From Psychrobacter fulvigenes (lineage in GTDB: Bacteria; Pseudomonadota; Gammaproteobacteria; Pseudomonadales; Moraxellaceae): 64,000 nucleotides of DNA. Made by a program: the position numbers and the translations under genes. The DNA lies in the NCBI RefSeq assembly GCF_904846155.1, contig NZ_CAJGZP010000001.1, positions 248,001-312,000 on the forward strand, given 5' to 3'. Positions 25,799-35,585 of this stretch are shown here, in pieces (the stretch's first letter is position 1; the number at the start of each line of letters is the position of its first letter). The notes beneath the pieces are model-generated. The model ran no database searches. It was given only the letters and a program-made list of their open reading frames with translations, and was not told where the DNA came from.

Positions 25799-27753
25799 GG
25801 CTTATCTCCTAACGGGCTAGAGTGCTCATTAGTGTCAGCACCAATACCAGTATTAGCATTGAGTGCCTGATGGTTAGTTGCCGATGACAGTGGTTGTGAC
25901 ATAGGCAGAGACAGTCGAATCACGTTATCTAACCAATCTAGCTGCTCATGCGCGTGGGTAATCCATATAACGGTTTTATGACGGCTGACCCTCTCAAGTA
26001 AGGCATGAATACGCTGGGCGGTATCAGGGTCTAAATGCTCGGTTGGCTCGTCTAGCAGCCATAAACTGTCATCACGCAGTAGCAATTGTGCGATACCCAA
26101 ACGCTGCTGTTGACCGCCAGATAAGCCTTGACCACGCTCGCCAAGCTGAGTATGGATACCGTCAGGTAAGCGCTTAATCAACTCCCATAACTCCACCACC
26201 TCAAGTGCATCAATCAGCGCTTGTTCCGTGGCGTTAGGGTTAGCAAGACGCAGGTTTTGGGCAATCGTGAGCGGCATCAGTGCCACTTGCTGTGCTAGAT
26301 AGCCGATGTTTTGACGCAAGCTTTCAGGATTGATATCGGTAAGCTCGACTCGCTGCCCACCCTCTTTGCTAATCAGTTCAATACAGCCTTCGTAGTTTAC
26401 AAAGCCCATCAGCGCTTGCAGTAGGCTTGACTTGCCACTGCCGCTATCACCAATCAGGGCGACCCGCTCGCCTGCTGTTATACCAAAGCTAACAGGCGCT
26501 AAACGCGTACGATAGAAGGCTGCGGTGTCGGTTGTTTGTTGATTGGCAAGTTCGGGAGAGGTCGCTATCGGGCTGCGGATGCTGAGGTTAGATAGCGCTA
26601 TGCCAAAAGCTTGAGAGACATCTAGTGGCATTGCGTCAGCTGTATATCTATTAGATTTACGGTCATTATTATCTTTAACACTGCTAGGGTCATCTAAAGG
26701 TTCAGAGTCCACTTGTTTAGTATTTTCAATACTAGCCGTTTCAATACTGGCGGCCTCAATAATCGGTAGCAGGCTCTGTACCGCGCCCTCCGCTTGCGCT
26801 TTGGCATGGTAGTCGGCACCCAACTGGCGTAGTGGCACATAAAACTCAGGCGCTAGTAATAAGATAAACAAAGCGCCAAAATAGGGTACTGGCACTTCCC
26901 CTTTAGCCCACGGCAAAATACCGATTAATCCAAAGCCCAAATACACCGCTACTAACGCAATACTTAGGGCAGCCAGGAGCTCTAATACCGCACCGTTTAA
27001 AAAGGCAACTTTTAGTACATCCATGGTGCGGCGACGATAATCCTCGCTACTAATGGTCAGGTCGTGAGCTGCGATATCGGTGGCTTGCAAACGTTTTAAG
27101 GTTGGCATACCACGTACCCAGTCCAAAAAACGTCCGCTCAGCTGAGCGAGAGCCGTGAATTGATCCGCGCTTTTTCGGGCAGTTAAATGACCGATAAGTA
27201 TCATGAATATGGGTACTAATGGCGCAGTCAGTAATAGTAGAGCCGCGGCAATCCAGCTTTGCCATGCTACAGCAATCACCAAAATAATAGGCGTGCTGGT
27301 AGCAACCTTGCGCTGCACACTAAAGCTACTGATAAAGCCATCTAGCGCATCCGTTTGGTCTATGATCTGGCTAGACAAACTCCCGTCACTGCCAAAATAG
27401 CGCAGGTTTGGCCCGAGCTTTGCCATGGTCGATAACAGAGACTCACGAAGCTCGCTGCGCACTTTGAGACTGGCGCGACTACTAATGAGCTCACGTCCGC
27501 TGTTGAGCAAAGGCCGGATCATAAAGCAGAGTAGGAGTCCTACAAACCAATAGTTAGAAACACCTGTGGACAGCGGCAACTCATTAAAATGATTGTTCAG
27601 CCAAGTACTGAAAAGATTGGCAAGTAACCAAGCCTGCCAGACAAAAAACAGCGTACTGATGATGGTGAGCGCCCAAGCCAAATTCAGTGGGCGACTGACC
27701 GACGTAACAAGCGCTTTGAGGAAACGTTTTTCGGCATTGGAAAGTGTTGCCAT
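25795..27753 (-). CDS. cydD: Heterodimeric thiol-reductant ABC exporter, CydD subunit
   Basis: 652 aa, somewhat longer than E. coli CydD. Six membrane segments, then an ATPase domain with Walker A GDSGSGKSSLLQ, signature LSGGQQQRLGIAQLLL and Walker B LWLLDEPTEHLD. A Ser/Asp/Asn-rich linker of about 60 residues, starting with the short repeat SIETASIEN, sits between the two domains. The C-terminus ends in a further polar tail. First gene of the cydDC operon; an FNR-like site lies 161 bases upstream of its start. Confidence 0.94.
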   Translation of the reverse strand: MATLSNAEKRFLKALVTSVSRPLNLAWALTIISTLFFVWQAWLLANLFSTWLNNHFNELPLSTGVSNYWFVGLLLCFMIRPLLNSGRELISSRASLKVRSELRESLLSTMAKLGPNLRYFGSDGSLSSQIIDQTDALDGFISSFSVQRKVATSTPIILVIAVAWQSWIAAALLLLTAPLVPIFMILIGHLTARKSADQFTALAQLSGRFLDWVRGMPTLKRLQATDIAAHDLTISSEDYRRRTMDVLKVAFLNGAVLELLAALSIALVAVYLGFGLIGILPWAKGEVPVPYFGALFILLLAPEFYVPLRQLGADYHAKAQAEGAVQSLLPIIEAASIETASIENTKQVDSEPLDDPSSVKDNNDRKSNRYTADAMPLDVSQAFGIALSNLSIRSPIATSPELANQQTTDTAAFYRTRLAPVSFGITAGERVALIGDSGSGKSSLLQALMGFVNYEGCIELISKEGGQRVELTDINPESLRQNIGYLAQQVALMPLTIAQNLRLANPNATEQALIDALEVVELWELIKRLPDGIHTQLGERGQGLSGGQQQRLGIAQLLLRDDSLWLLDEPTEHLDPDTAQRIHALLERVSRHKTVIWITHAHEQLDWLDNVIRLSLPMSQPLSSATNHQALNANTGIGADTNEHSSPLGDKP

Positions 27754-27913
27754 AATGCTATCTGCCGTAAAAAAGAATAAGAATTAAACAGTATTAACGA
27801 CCAATCAAAGGAGTTTATTAAAAAAATATTTACTAAAATAGATAGGAGTCGATGCTAAATCAGCGACACCAGCACCTCAAAAACAAACTGAGGGCATATA
27901 GCGATTGGCTTAT

Positions 27914-27927
27914 TTGATTAAAATTAA
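27914..27927. promoter_or_regulatory. FNR/Anr-like half-palindromic box
   Basis: TTGATTAAAATTAA differs from the FNR consensus TTGAT-N4-ATCAA at one base. It lies 161 bases upstream of cydD and 661 upstream of cydA. Oxygen-responsive control of cyd genes is well known in other bacteria; AT-rich chance matches are possible. Confidence 0.4.
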
Positions 27928-28493
27928 TAACATGATTGTAAGCGCTGCCATAGGCAAAAGCCAACTGAGCCTTCTGTTTAGCCTTCGACCATATTACTCG
28001 GTAATGGTTGCAGTGGTTGGTGCGCTCGGTGCCAGATAAGTAAATTCTAATAAAGTGACTGGTAAGTAATGTTTATCTTTTATTAGCTTAAACCATAGAG
28101 GTCATTTGCTCTCCAGAGGTCTACAGCGTAATATCTAAAGTGTTCTAAACAATGACAAAGACATAATTATTGATATGCTATGTAATAACTTGGGATTAAT
28201 TCCCTAGGTTTTCTGTGACTTTAGTTCTTGTGTTGGTATGATGTAGATATTATACTAATAAACATACTATTGTTACTAATAGTTTATATTTTTGTTTTTC
28301 AATCACTTATTGCAATGATGAGGTGGTTGGTTTTATTTTTTTGTGGGCTTCTATGATACCGATATGAGTGCGTCCTTAAAACGCTCATCGGTCGCAGTTA
28401 TTCATATAAATGGATGTATATAAATAAAGAGGCAAAATCCTATGAGTAATATAGGGTGAGCAGTTAGGCCAATCAATGGATTATATAGAGAAA

Positions 28494-28525
28494 CGTTACA
28501 CCAAGAGAGAGGTAACGGGGTTTTT
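28494..28525 (+). terminator. Terminator-like hairpin in the cydA leader
   Basis: CGTTAC (28494-28499) and GTAACG (28512-28517) enclose a purine-rich loop and are followed by GGG TTTTT, 62 bases before the cydA start. The three G between stem and T run weaken it. If it functions it would be an attenuator. Confidence 0.35.
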
Positions 28526-28587
28526 CTATATGATTTTTTAGGGCGATTGGGCCTGGTTTGTGAGTCCTTATTTTTAGGGAGTTTAGT

Positions 28588-30186
28588 ATGATTACTGAAC
28601 AACTAGTAGATATATCCCGCTTGCAATTCGCGGTGACCGCACTTTACCACTTTTTGTTTATCCCACTCACGATAGGCATGGTCTGGATCCTTGTTATTAT
28701 GGAGACAGTCTATGTGACCACTGGGCTACAGATCTGGAAAGACATGACCCGCTATTGGGGCAAGCTCTTTGGTATCAACTTCGCTTTAGGTGTTACCACG
28801 GGTATCACCATGGAGTTCCAGTTTGGTACTAACTGGTCGTATTATTCGCAGTACGTGGGTGATATCTTTGGGGCGCCGCTAGCCATCGAAGGCTTGATGG
28901 CATTCTTCCTCGAATCCACTATGGTGGGTTTATTCTTCTTTGGTTGGGACAGGCTGTCTCGCTTTCAGCACTTAGTAGTCACAGTTTTGATGGCGATAGG
29001 TACCAACTTGTCGGCACTATGGATTTTGATTGCCAACGGCTGGATGCAAAGTCCTGTCGGTGCAGAGTTCAACTATCAAACCATGCGAATGGAGATGACT
29101 GACTTTGCAGCTATTCTCTTGAACCCAGATGCTCAAAACAAATTTGTACACACCGTATCGGCAGGCTATGTCGTCGGTTCGGTATTTGTGCTTTCTATCT
29201 CAGCATTATATTTGCTGCGCAAACGAGATGTCGAGTTTGCTAAGCGTAGCTTTCAGGTAGCAGCGGCCTTTGGTCTGGCATCCATCTGTAGTGTTATCGT
29301 ACTGGGTGACGAGTCAGGCTACTCGGTGGGTAAAGCGCAGCAAACCAAATTGGCAACGATGGAGGCTATGTGGCATACAGAGCCTGCACCAGCGCCGTTT
29401 AACTTGATTGCGAGCATCAATGAAAAAGAGCAAAAAAACAACTGGGAGCTGCAGATTCCTTATGCCATGGGCATCATCGGTACGCGCTCGTTTGATACAG
29501 AAATCCCTGGTATTCATGAAATCAAAGAGATAAACCGTGAGCGGATTATCACAGGCATCACAGCGGTAACTTTGCTAGAGCAGTTACGCCAAGATACTGG
29601 CAATATGGCTTTAAGAGATGAGTTTGATAAAGTTAAAGATGACTTAGGTTTTGGTTTATTGCTCAAAAAATATACGGCTGATGTCTCGCAAGCCACGCCT
29701 GAGATGGTACAAAAAGCCACAGACGATACCATTCCTAGAGTCGCGCCGATGTTTTGGTCTTTCCGTATCATGGTGGGCTTGGGCTTCTTGATGCTGGCAC
29801 TGTTTGCCGTCAGCTTATGGTACAGCGTCAAAGGCACCTTTACTGAAAAGAGATGGCTGCTGAAATGGGCGGTTGTGATGTTGCCAGCACCTTGGATAGC
29901 CGCTGAGCTTGGTTGGGTGGTGGCTGAGTATGGCCGTCAGCCTTGGACTATTTATGGGGTGTTACCGACCTATGTGTCGACATCGAACATTGGTATAGCG
30001 AACGTTTATTGGTCACTGGCTGGGTTTGTCGGGTTCTATACCGTGCTGCTTATTATCGAGGTATATCTGATGATTAAGTATGTGAAGTTAGGACCTGCCA
30101 GTTTGGGTACAGGACGTTATGATGGTGAGACCCCTCGGGATGTAACGCCGACTTCAGCGGATCAGGAGGTGACTCATGTTGTTTGA
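28588..30186 (+). CDS. cydA: Cytochrome bd ubiquinol oxidase subunit I
   Basis: 532 aa integral membrane subunit carrying the haems and the quinol site. RLQFAVTALYHFLFIPLT includes the haem-ligand His (H21). GRQPWTIYGVLPT is the conserved family motif, and FVHTVSAGYVVGS contains the second ligand region. The long quinol loop (about 250-390) is of the E. coli type. It reduces O2 to water with high affinity under low oxygen. GGGAG lies before the ATG. It overlaps cydB by 11 bases. Confidence 0.97.
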   Translation: MITEQLVDISRLQFAVTALYHFLFIPLTIGMVWILVIMETVYVTTGLQIWKDMTRYWGKLFGINFALGVTTGITMEFQFGTNWSYYSQYVGDIFGAPLAIEGLMAFFLESTMVGLFFFGWDRLSRFQHLVVTVLMAIGTNLSALWILIANGWMQSPVGAEFNYQTMRMEMTDFAAILLNPDAQNKFVHTVSAGYVVGSVFVLSISALYLLRKRDVEFAKRSFQVAAAFGLASICSVIVLGDESGYSVGKAQQTKLATMEAMWHTEPAPAPFNLIASINEKEQKNNWELQIPYAMGIIGTRSFDTEIPGIHEIKEINRERIITGITAVTLLEQLRQDTGNMALRDEFDKVKDDLGFGLLLKKYTADVSQATPEMVQKATDDTIPRVAPMFWSFRIMVGLGFLMLALFAVSLWYSVKGTFTEKRWLLKWAVVMLPAPWIAAELGWVVAEYGRQPWTIYGVLPTYVSTSNIGIANVYWSLAGFVGFYTVLLIIEVYLMIKYVKLGPASLGTGRYDGETPRDVTPTSADQEVTHVV

Positions 30187-31315
30187 TTATGAAACGCTAA
30201 AAATTATGTGGTGGCTTCTCGTTGGGGTGTTACTGATTGGTTTTGCCATCATGGATGGTCACGACATGGGGGTTTGTACCCTCTTGCCTTTCGTTGGAAA
30301 AAATGACGAAGAGCGCCGAATTATTATCAACACCATTGGCCCACATTGGGAAGGTAACCAAGTCTGGTTCATCACCGCAGGTGGCGCATTATTTGCTGCT
30401 TGGCCTATGGTCTATGCTACGGCTTTTAGTGGCTTTTATTGGGCGATGATGGCGGTGTTGTGGGCGCTGTTTTTCCGTCCTGTTGGTTTTAAATACCGCA
30501 GCATGGTCAAAGATCAAAGATGGCGCAACGCTTGGGATTGGGGGCTGTTTGTCGGCTCGTTTATTCCTGCTGTGGTATTTGGCGTGGCGTTTGGTAATCT
30601 GTTCTTAGGCGTGCCATTCAGCTTTGATGACAATCTTTTGTCGACATACACTGGCAACTTTTGGCAGCTGCTAAACCCATTTGCTATTTTGGCCGGTTTA
30701 GTGAGTGCAACCATGCTTATCATGCAAGGCGGCGCTTATTTGGCTCACCGTACCGAAGGTGTCATCCAGCAGCGTACGATTCGCTACAGCATAATCTCCG
30801 CTGTGGCGATGGTGGTACTGTTTGTTGGCGCTGGGTTTTGGGTACAAACGCTTGATGGTTATGTCATTACATCAACGATTGATCCAGGCGGCCTGCCGAA
30901 CGTCCTTGCCAAAGAGGTTGCCGTGCAGCAAGGTGGTTGGATGACGAATTTTGCTACTTATCCATGGGCATGGGCTTTCCCTGTATTGGGTGTTTTAATG
31001 CCACTCGTTACCGCGTTGCTATTAAAAGCAGGCAGAACACTGACGGCATTTGTTAGCTCCAGTATTGCCGTATTGGGTGTCATCATGACGGCAGGTATTG
31101 CACTGTTTCCGTTCATTATGCCGTCATCTTCTTTCCCAAATTCCAGCTTAACGATTTGGGATAGTGTGTCTAGCCATTTAACCTTGATGGTCATGCTGTA
31201 TGCAGTCGTATTCTTGGTGCCGCTCATCGTGTTTTATACAGGCTGGGCTTATAGTGTCATGCGCGGTAAAGTCACTGCTGCTTACATTCGTGAAAACGAT
31301 CATACGCTTTACTAA
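30176..31315 (+). CDS. cydB: Cytochrome bd ubiquinol oxidase subunit II
   Basis: 379 aa with about eight to nine membrane segments. The start MLFDYETLKIMWWLLVGVLLIGFAIMDGHDMG is the CydB signature, and GNQVWFITAGGALFAAWP and WGLFVGSFIPAVVFGVAFGN are further matches. AGGAGGTGACTC gives an ideal ribosome-binding site inside the end of cydA. It forms the oxidase core with CydA. Confidence 0.97.
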   Translation: MLFDYETLKIMWWLLVGVLLIGFAIMDGHDMGVCTLLPFVGKNDEERRIIINTIGPHWEGNQVWFITAGGALFAAWPMVYATAFSGFYWAMMAVLWALFFRPVGFKYRSMVKDQRWRNAWDWGLFVGSFIPAVVFGVAFGNLFLGVPFSFDDNLLSTYTGNFWQLLNPFAILAGLVSATMLIMQGGAYLAHRTEGVIQQRTIRYSIISAVAMVVLFVGAGFWVQTLDGYVITSTIDPGGLPNVLAKEVAVQQGGWMTNFATYPWAWAFPVLGVLMPLVTALLLKAGRTLTAFVSSSIAVLGVIMTAGIALFPFIMPSSSFPNSSLTIWDSVSSHLTLMVMLYAVVFLVPLIVFYTGWAYSVMRGKVTAAYIRENDHTLY

Positions 31316-31330
31316 ATTAAGGAGATAAGT

Positions 31331-31507
31331 ATGTGGTATTTTGCCTGGATGTTGGGGCTAGGGTTTGCGGTATTATTGGCTATTGTTAATGCTATCTGGT
31401 TAGAGCACGAACAAGGACGCCTGGATGCATTCTCTCCCAATAACAAAGAGCCAGAGACGCCTGATCTTGACAAGCTACCTAAAGAAAGTACGACTGGAGT
31501 AGAGTAG
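31331..31507 (+). CDS. cydX: Cytochrome bd accessory subunit CydX
   Basis: 58 aa. The first 25 residues, MWYFAWMLGLGFAVLLAIVN and then AIWLE, are the classical CydX/YbgT single membrane helix with the conserved Trp and Glu. The hydrophilic tail (about 33 residues, Pro/Glu/Asp-rich) is longer than in E. coli CydX (37 aa). It is 15 bases behind cydB with a perfect AAGGAGATAAGT site. CydX stabilises the oxidase haems. A terminator follows. Confidence 0.95.
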   Translation: MWYFAWMLGLGFAVLLAIVNAIWLEHEQGRLDAFSPNNKEPETPDLDKLPKESTTGVE

Positions 31508-31591
31508 AGGTCGTTTATCTTGATCAGACGATTATGATGGCTAAGTTATAATAATTAGCGGTTATAACAGGATTTTGTAAGCCAGATACAA

Positions 31592-31620
31592 AGTGAGCTC
31601 AGATGAGCTCACTTTTTTTT
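31592..31620 (+). terminator. cydABX terminator
   Basis: AGTGAGCTC, loop AGAT, GAGCTCACT followed by TTTTTTT: a 9-bp perfect stem, 84 bases after the cydX stop. Confidence 0.92.
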
Positions 31621-31760
31621 GGTAAGATAGACGTAATGAATAATTTTGTACGATAAATATGAGTTGTAAGCCCTAAGATAAACCATGGGTTCAGCTCATT
31701 TTTTTGCTTAAAAAGTCTTGATCCACCCTTTTATCAATACGTTTATAAAGAGTCATTATT

Positions 31761-33062
31761 ATGAGTACTAAAAACGAACAACTTTTCGCCCAAGCCCGCA
31801 AACATATCCCAGGTGGCGTAAACTCACCCGTCCGTGCCTTTGCAGGGGTAGGTGGTACGCCTATCTTTATGCACCGTGCTAACGGTAGCAAAATTTATGA
31901 TACCGAAGACAATGCCTATATCGACTATGTCGGCTCTTGGGGGCCAATGATTTTGGGTCATGCACATCCAAAAGTGATTGATGCAGTCAAAAAAGCGGCT
32001 GATGATGGTTTAAGCTTCGGTACACCAACGCCATTTGAAACCACGGTTGCAGATAAAATTTGTGAAATCGTCCCGAGCGTTGAGATGATTCGTATGACCA
32101 GCTCAGGCACAGAAGCGACCATGAGTGCGATTCGTCTGGCGCGTGGTTATACCCAACGTGACAAAATTGTCAAATTTGAAGGTTGCTACCATGGTCATTC
32201 AGACAGTCTGCTAGTAAAAGCAGGTTCGGGCATGCTTGATATTGGTGAGCCAACGTCAAAAGGCGTACCAGCGGATTTTGCTAAGCATACTATTACGATT
32301 CCTTATAATAATCCGCAAGCGATTAAGGATTGCTTTGAAAAATGGGGTGATGAGATTGCTTGCGTTATCTTGGAGCCGATCGCTGGTAACATGAACATGG
32401 TCATCCCGACTCAAGAGTTCCACGATACTTTGCGTGCAGAGTGTACCGCGAATGGCGCGGTACTTATCTTTGATGAGGTCATGACGGGCTTTCGTGTCGG
32501 ACTTGGCGGCGCACAAGCGCATTTCGGTATCGACCCTGATTTGACTTGCTTTGGTAAAATCATCGGTGCAGGTTTACCAGTCGGTGCCTTCGGTGGTAAA
32601 GAAGAAATCATGTCTTGCATCGCGCCACTTGGCGGTGTCTATCAAGCGGGTACGTTATCAGGTAACCCACTGGCGATGCGTGCTGGTATCGCCATGTTTG
32701 AAGACTTAACGGCAGAGGGTTTTTATGATGAATTATCAGCGAAGGTAGACAAGTTGGTTGATGGCTTTCAAGCGGCAGCTGACAAGCATGGTATCAATCT
32801 GCGTACCAATAAATTGGGCGGCATGTTTGGTATGTTCTTTGTCAGAGACAGTGAGACCACTGTCCCGCAGAACTTCGATGACGTGACAGAGTGCGATATG
32901 GATGTGTTTAATACGTTCTTTCATGGCATGTTAGATCGTGGTATCTACCTTGCACCGTCTGCTTATGAAGCGGGCTTTATGTCTATCAAGCATAGCGATG
33001 CAGACATCGAAGCATCGATCAAAGCGGCTGACGAAATCTTTGCAGAAATGGCAAAAGCGTAA
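31761..33062 (+). CDS. hemL: Glutamate-1-semialdehyde 2,1-aminomutase
   Basis: 433 aa PLP enzyme that makes 5-aminolevulinate from glutamate-1-semialdehyde, following HemA (encoded at 52435 in this window). The PLP lysine is in [36 protein letters not shown] at the N-terminus and [20 protein letters not shown] are HemL signatures. Monocistronic between two terminators. Confidence 0.98.
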   Translation: MSTKNEQLFAQARKHIPGGVNSPVRAFAGVGGTPIFMHRANGSKIYDTEDNAYIDYVGSWGPMILGHAHPKVIDAVKKAADDGLSFGTPTPFETTVADKICEIVPSVEMIRMTSSGTEATMSAIRLARGYTQRDKIVKFEGCYHGHSDSLLVKAGSGMLDIGEPTSKGVPADFAKHTITIPYNNPQAIKDCFEKWGDEIACVILEPIAGNMNMVIPTQEFHDTLRAECTANGAVLIFDEVMTGFRVGLGGAQAHFGIDPDLTCFGKIIGAGLPVGAFGGKEEIMSCIAPLGGVYQAGTLSGNPLAMRAGIAMFEDLTAEGFYDELSAKVDKLVDGFQAAADKHGINLRTNKLGGMFGMFFVRDSETTVPQNFDDVTECDMDVFNTFFHGMLDRGIYLAPSAYEAGFMSIKHSDADIEASIKAADEIFAEMAKA

Positions 33063-33094
33063 CCGAGCTATTTGTAGCTTTAAGCCTTTAAAAT

Positions 33095-33124
33095 AAAAAA
33101 CCAGCCGCTGTGCTGGTTTTTTTG
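33095..33124. terminator. Bidirectional terminator after hemL
   Basis: AAAAAACCAGC, loop CGCTGT, GCTGGTTTTTTT: symmetrical stem serving hemL on the plus strand and the convergent Mpo1-like gene on the minus strand. Confidence 0.85.
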
Positions 33125-33130
33125 TGGCTA

Positions 33131-33535
33131 TTAAATTTTATCAAACTCACGATCTTTTAAGCTGAGCCTACCGCGTAGCACATCGGTATACATACGAAAG
33201 TCGCTGACAAAGCTCTTTAGTGGAAATTTAAAAGAGGCGGGCTTGTTTTTTTCAAAGAAAAAATGACCAACCCAAGCGCAAGCATATCCAGCTGCAATGC
33301 CTTTGAGTAAGGGTTTTGGTGAACGAGTTTTGACCGACTTTGCCAGCCCCAATAGGCCAAAGCTACTGCCTGCGAAGTGCAAACGGCGACAAGCCATGTT
33401 TTGATGCTCATCTAAATAAAAGTCGTAGAAGCTTTGCTTAGCCAGCGTGTCTTTTTTGATAATATCAGTATTTTTTCTTGCCTCGATATCGGCAGGTTTA
33501 TCGGTACTCTGTGCTTGAGTAGCAGCCTTATTCAT
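33131..33535 (-). CDS. Mpo1-like (DUF962) membrane protein
   Basis: 134 aa. The family pattern is FYDFYLDEHQNMACRRLHFAGS, then AAGYACAWVGHFFFEKNKPASFKFPLKSFVSDFRMYTDVLRGRL. The His residues of EHQN, LHF and GHF match those proposed as iron ligands in yeast Mpo1, a 2-hydroxy fatty-acid dioxygenase. The first 30 residues are a polar leader. Bacterial role unknown. Confidence 0.85.
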   Translation of the reverse strand: MNKAATQAQSTDKPADIEARKNTDIIKKDTLAKQSFYDFYLDEHQNMACRRLHFAGSSFGLLGLAKSVKTRSPKPLLKGIAAGYACAWVGHFFFEKNKPASFKFPLKSFVSDFRMYTDVLRGRLSLKDREFDKI

Positions 33536-33858
33536 GATGATAGCGTCCTTTGCTGAATGTTAGTGAACTAGGGCGTATCCTAGTAATATTCTTCATTTAG
33601 AATGTAACAAAGGGTCATAGTGAATACAAGCAATTGCATGTGACTTAGCATTCGTTTTTTAAAACCTGCTTGCTAAGCTGACTATCAAGTTCAAGCTTCG
33701 CTTGCCAGTGTTTCTTAGAAGTGTTTTAATGGCGAAAACTGTCTATAGATTGCCTATAATGCGTGAGAGTGATGGGCACTGATAGTCGCATCAGCGATAT
33801 AAAGCCCGCTTTCATAGATTGAGATAACCCACCTAGCCTACACGGTAACTATTTTTTT
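33536..33858. other. Intergenic stretch upstream of ppx
   Basis: 323 bases between divergent genes. It contains CTAGGGCGTATCCTAG (33568-33583), a small palindrome related to the TAGGGCGT sequence at 3928, and a TATAAT at 33755-33760 without a good -35. No open frame of interest. Confidence 0.4.
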
Positions 33859-35391
33859 ATGCCTCATAACTATCTAGAAAACCCACCGCTCGCAGAAGAT
33901 GAACTGATGGCTGCGATTGATATTGGCTCCAACAGCTTTCATTTGGCCATCGCCCGTCTTGATCATGGTGAGGTACGAAAAGTCGTTTCCATGTCTGAAA
34001 AGGTACAACTGGCTGCAGGGCTAGACGAGCATAATGTGTTGAGCGCTGCTGCTGAAAAGCGTGGTCTTGATTGCTTGAGTCGTTTTGTCGCCCGTCTGGA
34101 CTCAGTATCTGCTTCGCGTGTCCGTGTGGTTGCGACCAATGCGCTGCGTCAAGCAAAAAACGCCAATGACTTTATCATACGTGCGAATGAGATATTGCCG
34201 AAGCCGATTGAGATTATCGCTGGGCGCGAAGAGGCACGCTTGATTTATCTTGGGGTATCACATACCAATGCCAGTAGCGATAAGCGTTTGGTGATTGATA
34301 TTGGTGGTGGCTCTACTGAGTTTATCATTGGTCAAGGGTTTGAACCCTTATTGACCGAAAGTATGCAGATGGGCTGTGTGGCCTATACCCAAAAGTTTTT
34401 TGCCGATGGGCAGATTACCAAGGATGCCTTTAATAAAGCCATGGCATCTGCGCGTAAAGAGGTACTCGCCATTAATGGTCAGTATCAAAAGACGGGCTGG
34501 AGCAGTGTGTTTGGTTCGAGCGGCACGATTAAGGCGGTGCGCAATGTATTGGTATCCAAAGGCTGGTCCGATGATCAAGAGCGCATTACTTATGAAGGTA
34601 TCAAAAAACTAGAAAAGCTATTGATCAAAGTCGGTGACGTCAAAGACATTGAGTTAGAAGGCGTCAAAGAGCACCGTAAGGCGGTATTCCCTGCAGGTGT
34701 GGCCGTACTGCGTGCTGCCATGAAAGTCTTAGGTATCGAGACCATTACCTACTCTGATGGCGCCCTACGTGAAGGAGTCATGTATGACATGCTTGGACGC
34801 CTGGCCAGTGAAGATGTTCGTGACCGTAGTGTCTTGGCACTCATCAAACGCTATTCAGTGGACAAAAAACAAGCCAGGCAAGTAGTCAGAACCAGCAAGC
34901 ATCTCTTCAAACAAGTGAAAGACGATTTGCAATTGACCAATGATGATGCTGACGTATTGAGACGTGCGGCCTATTTGCATGAGATTGGTCTAGCGATTAG
35001 TCACAGTAGTTATAATAAGCACAGCGCCTATTAGCTTGAATATTCAGACATTCCAGGATTCTCGCAGGTCGATCAAAAACGCATGGCGCAGCTGATGCTC
35101 AGTCATAGACGTAAGCTAAAAGCAGACATGCTTGAACAAGTATGTCATATCGGTGGCAATCAGTTGATATATTTATGCTTGCTACTACGCTTAGCGGTGC
35201 TCGCGCATCATAGCCGTAGTGAATATGAATTGCCTTTATTACAGCTAAAAATCATGAGCAGCAATCATTGGCAAATCACCGCCGAAACGGACAAGCAGCA
35301 TTATGCGTTCTTGTTGTCCGATTTAGGTGCTGAGGTGGAGCAGTTTGCAAAATGGGGCATCAAACTCAGTGTGATTGAGGCAAAGGGATAA
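33859..35391 (+). pseudogene. ppx: Exopolyphosphatase (Ppx/GppA), interrupted by an in-frame amber codon
   Basis: Reading through the TAG at 35032-35034 gives 510 residues, close to E. coli Ppx (513). Up to the stop the protein is normal: AAIDIGSNSFHLAIARL and DIGGGSTEFIIGQ are the ASKHA phosphate motifs, and LHEIGLAISHSSYNKHSAY begins the HD-like domain. After the stop the same frame continues (LEYSDIPGFSQVDQKRM... to IEAKG), exactly as the family goes on, with one residue (usually Ile) replaced by the stop. Codon use is normal on both sides, so the lesion is recent, a sequence error, or suppressed. The truncated 391-aa product keeps the catalytic domains. The ribosome-binding site is weak. 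Confidence 0.88.
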
Positions 35392-35585
35392 AGACACTTA
35401 GGATTTAACCTATAACTATTACAAAATGCACAGTGAGCAGTAATGCCACGGGTATATAAATTGTGCTACTATAAGTTTTATTGAGTTTACAGGTGTACTT
35501 ATTATGCTTGTTTGATGCTCAACTCTATTACTATACCTAGTAGCACACTATATAAACCATATAAAACGACAAAAGGGAAACGTCT

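Larger units (their letters stand above)
27754..28587. other. Long intergenic region between cydDC and cydABX
   Basis: 834 AT-rich bases between divergent operons of one pathway. It holds an FNR-like box (27914-27927), a bulged hairpin ACCGAT-ATGAG-T-GCG / CGCTCATCGGT (28358-28392) and a stem plus T run (28494-28525) close to cydA. No open frame has start signals or a family match. Both operon promoters must lie here, and the distance to cydA leaves room for a long leader. Confidence 0.5.
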
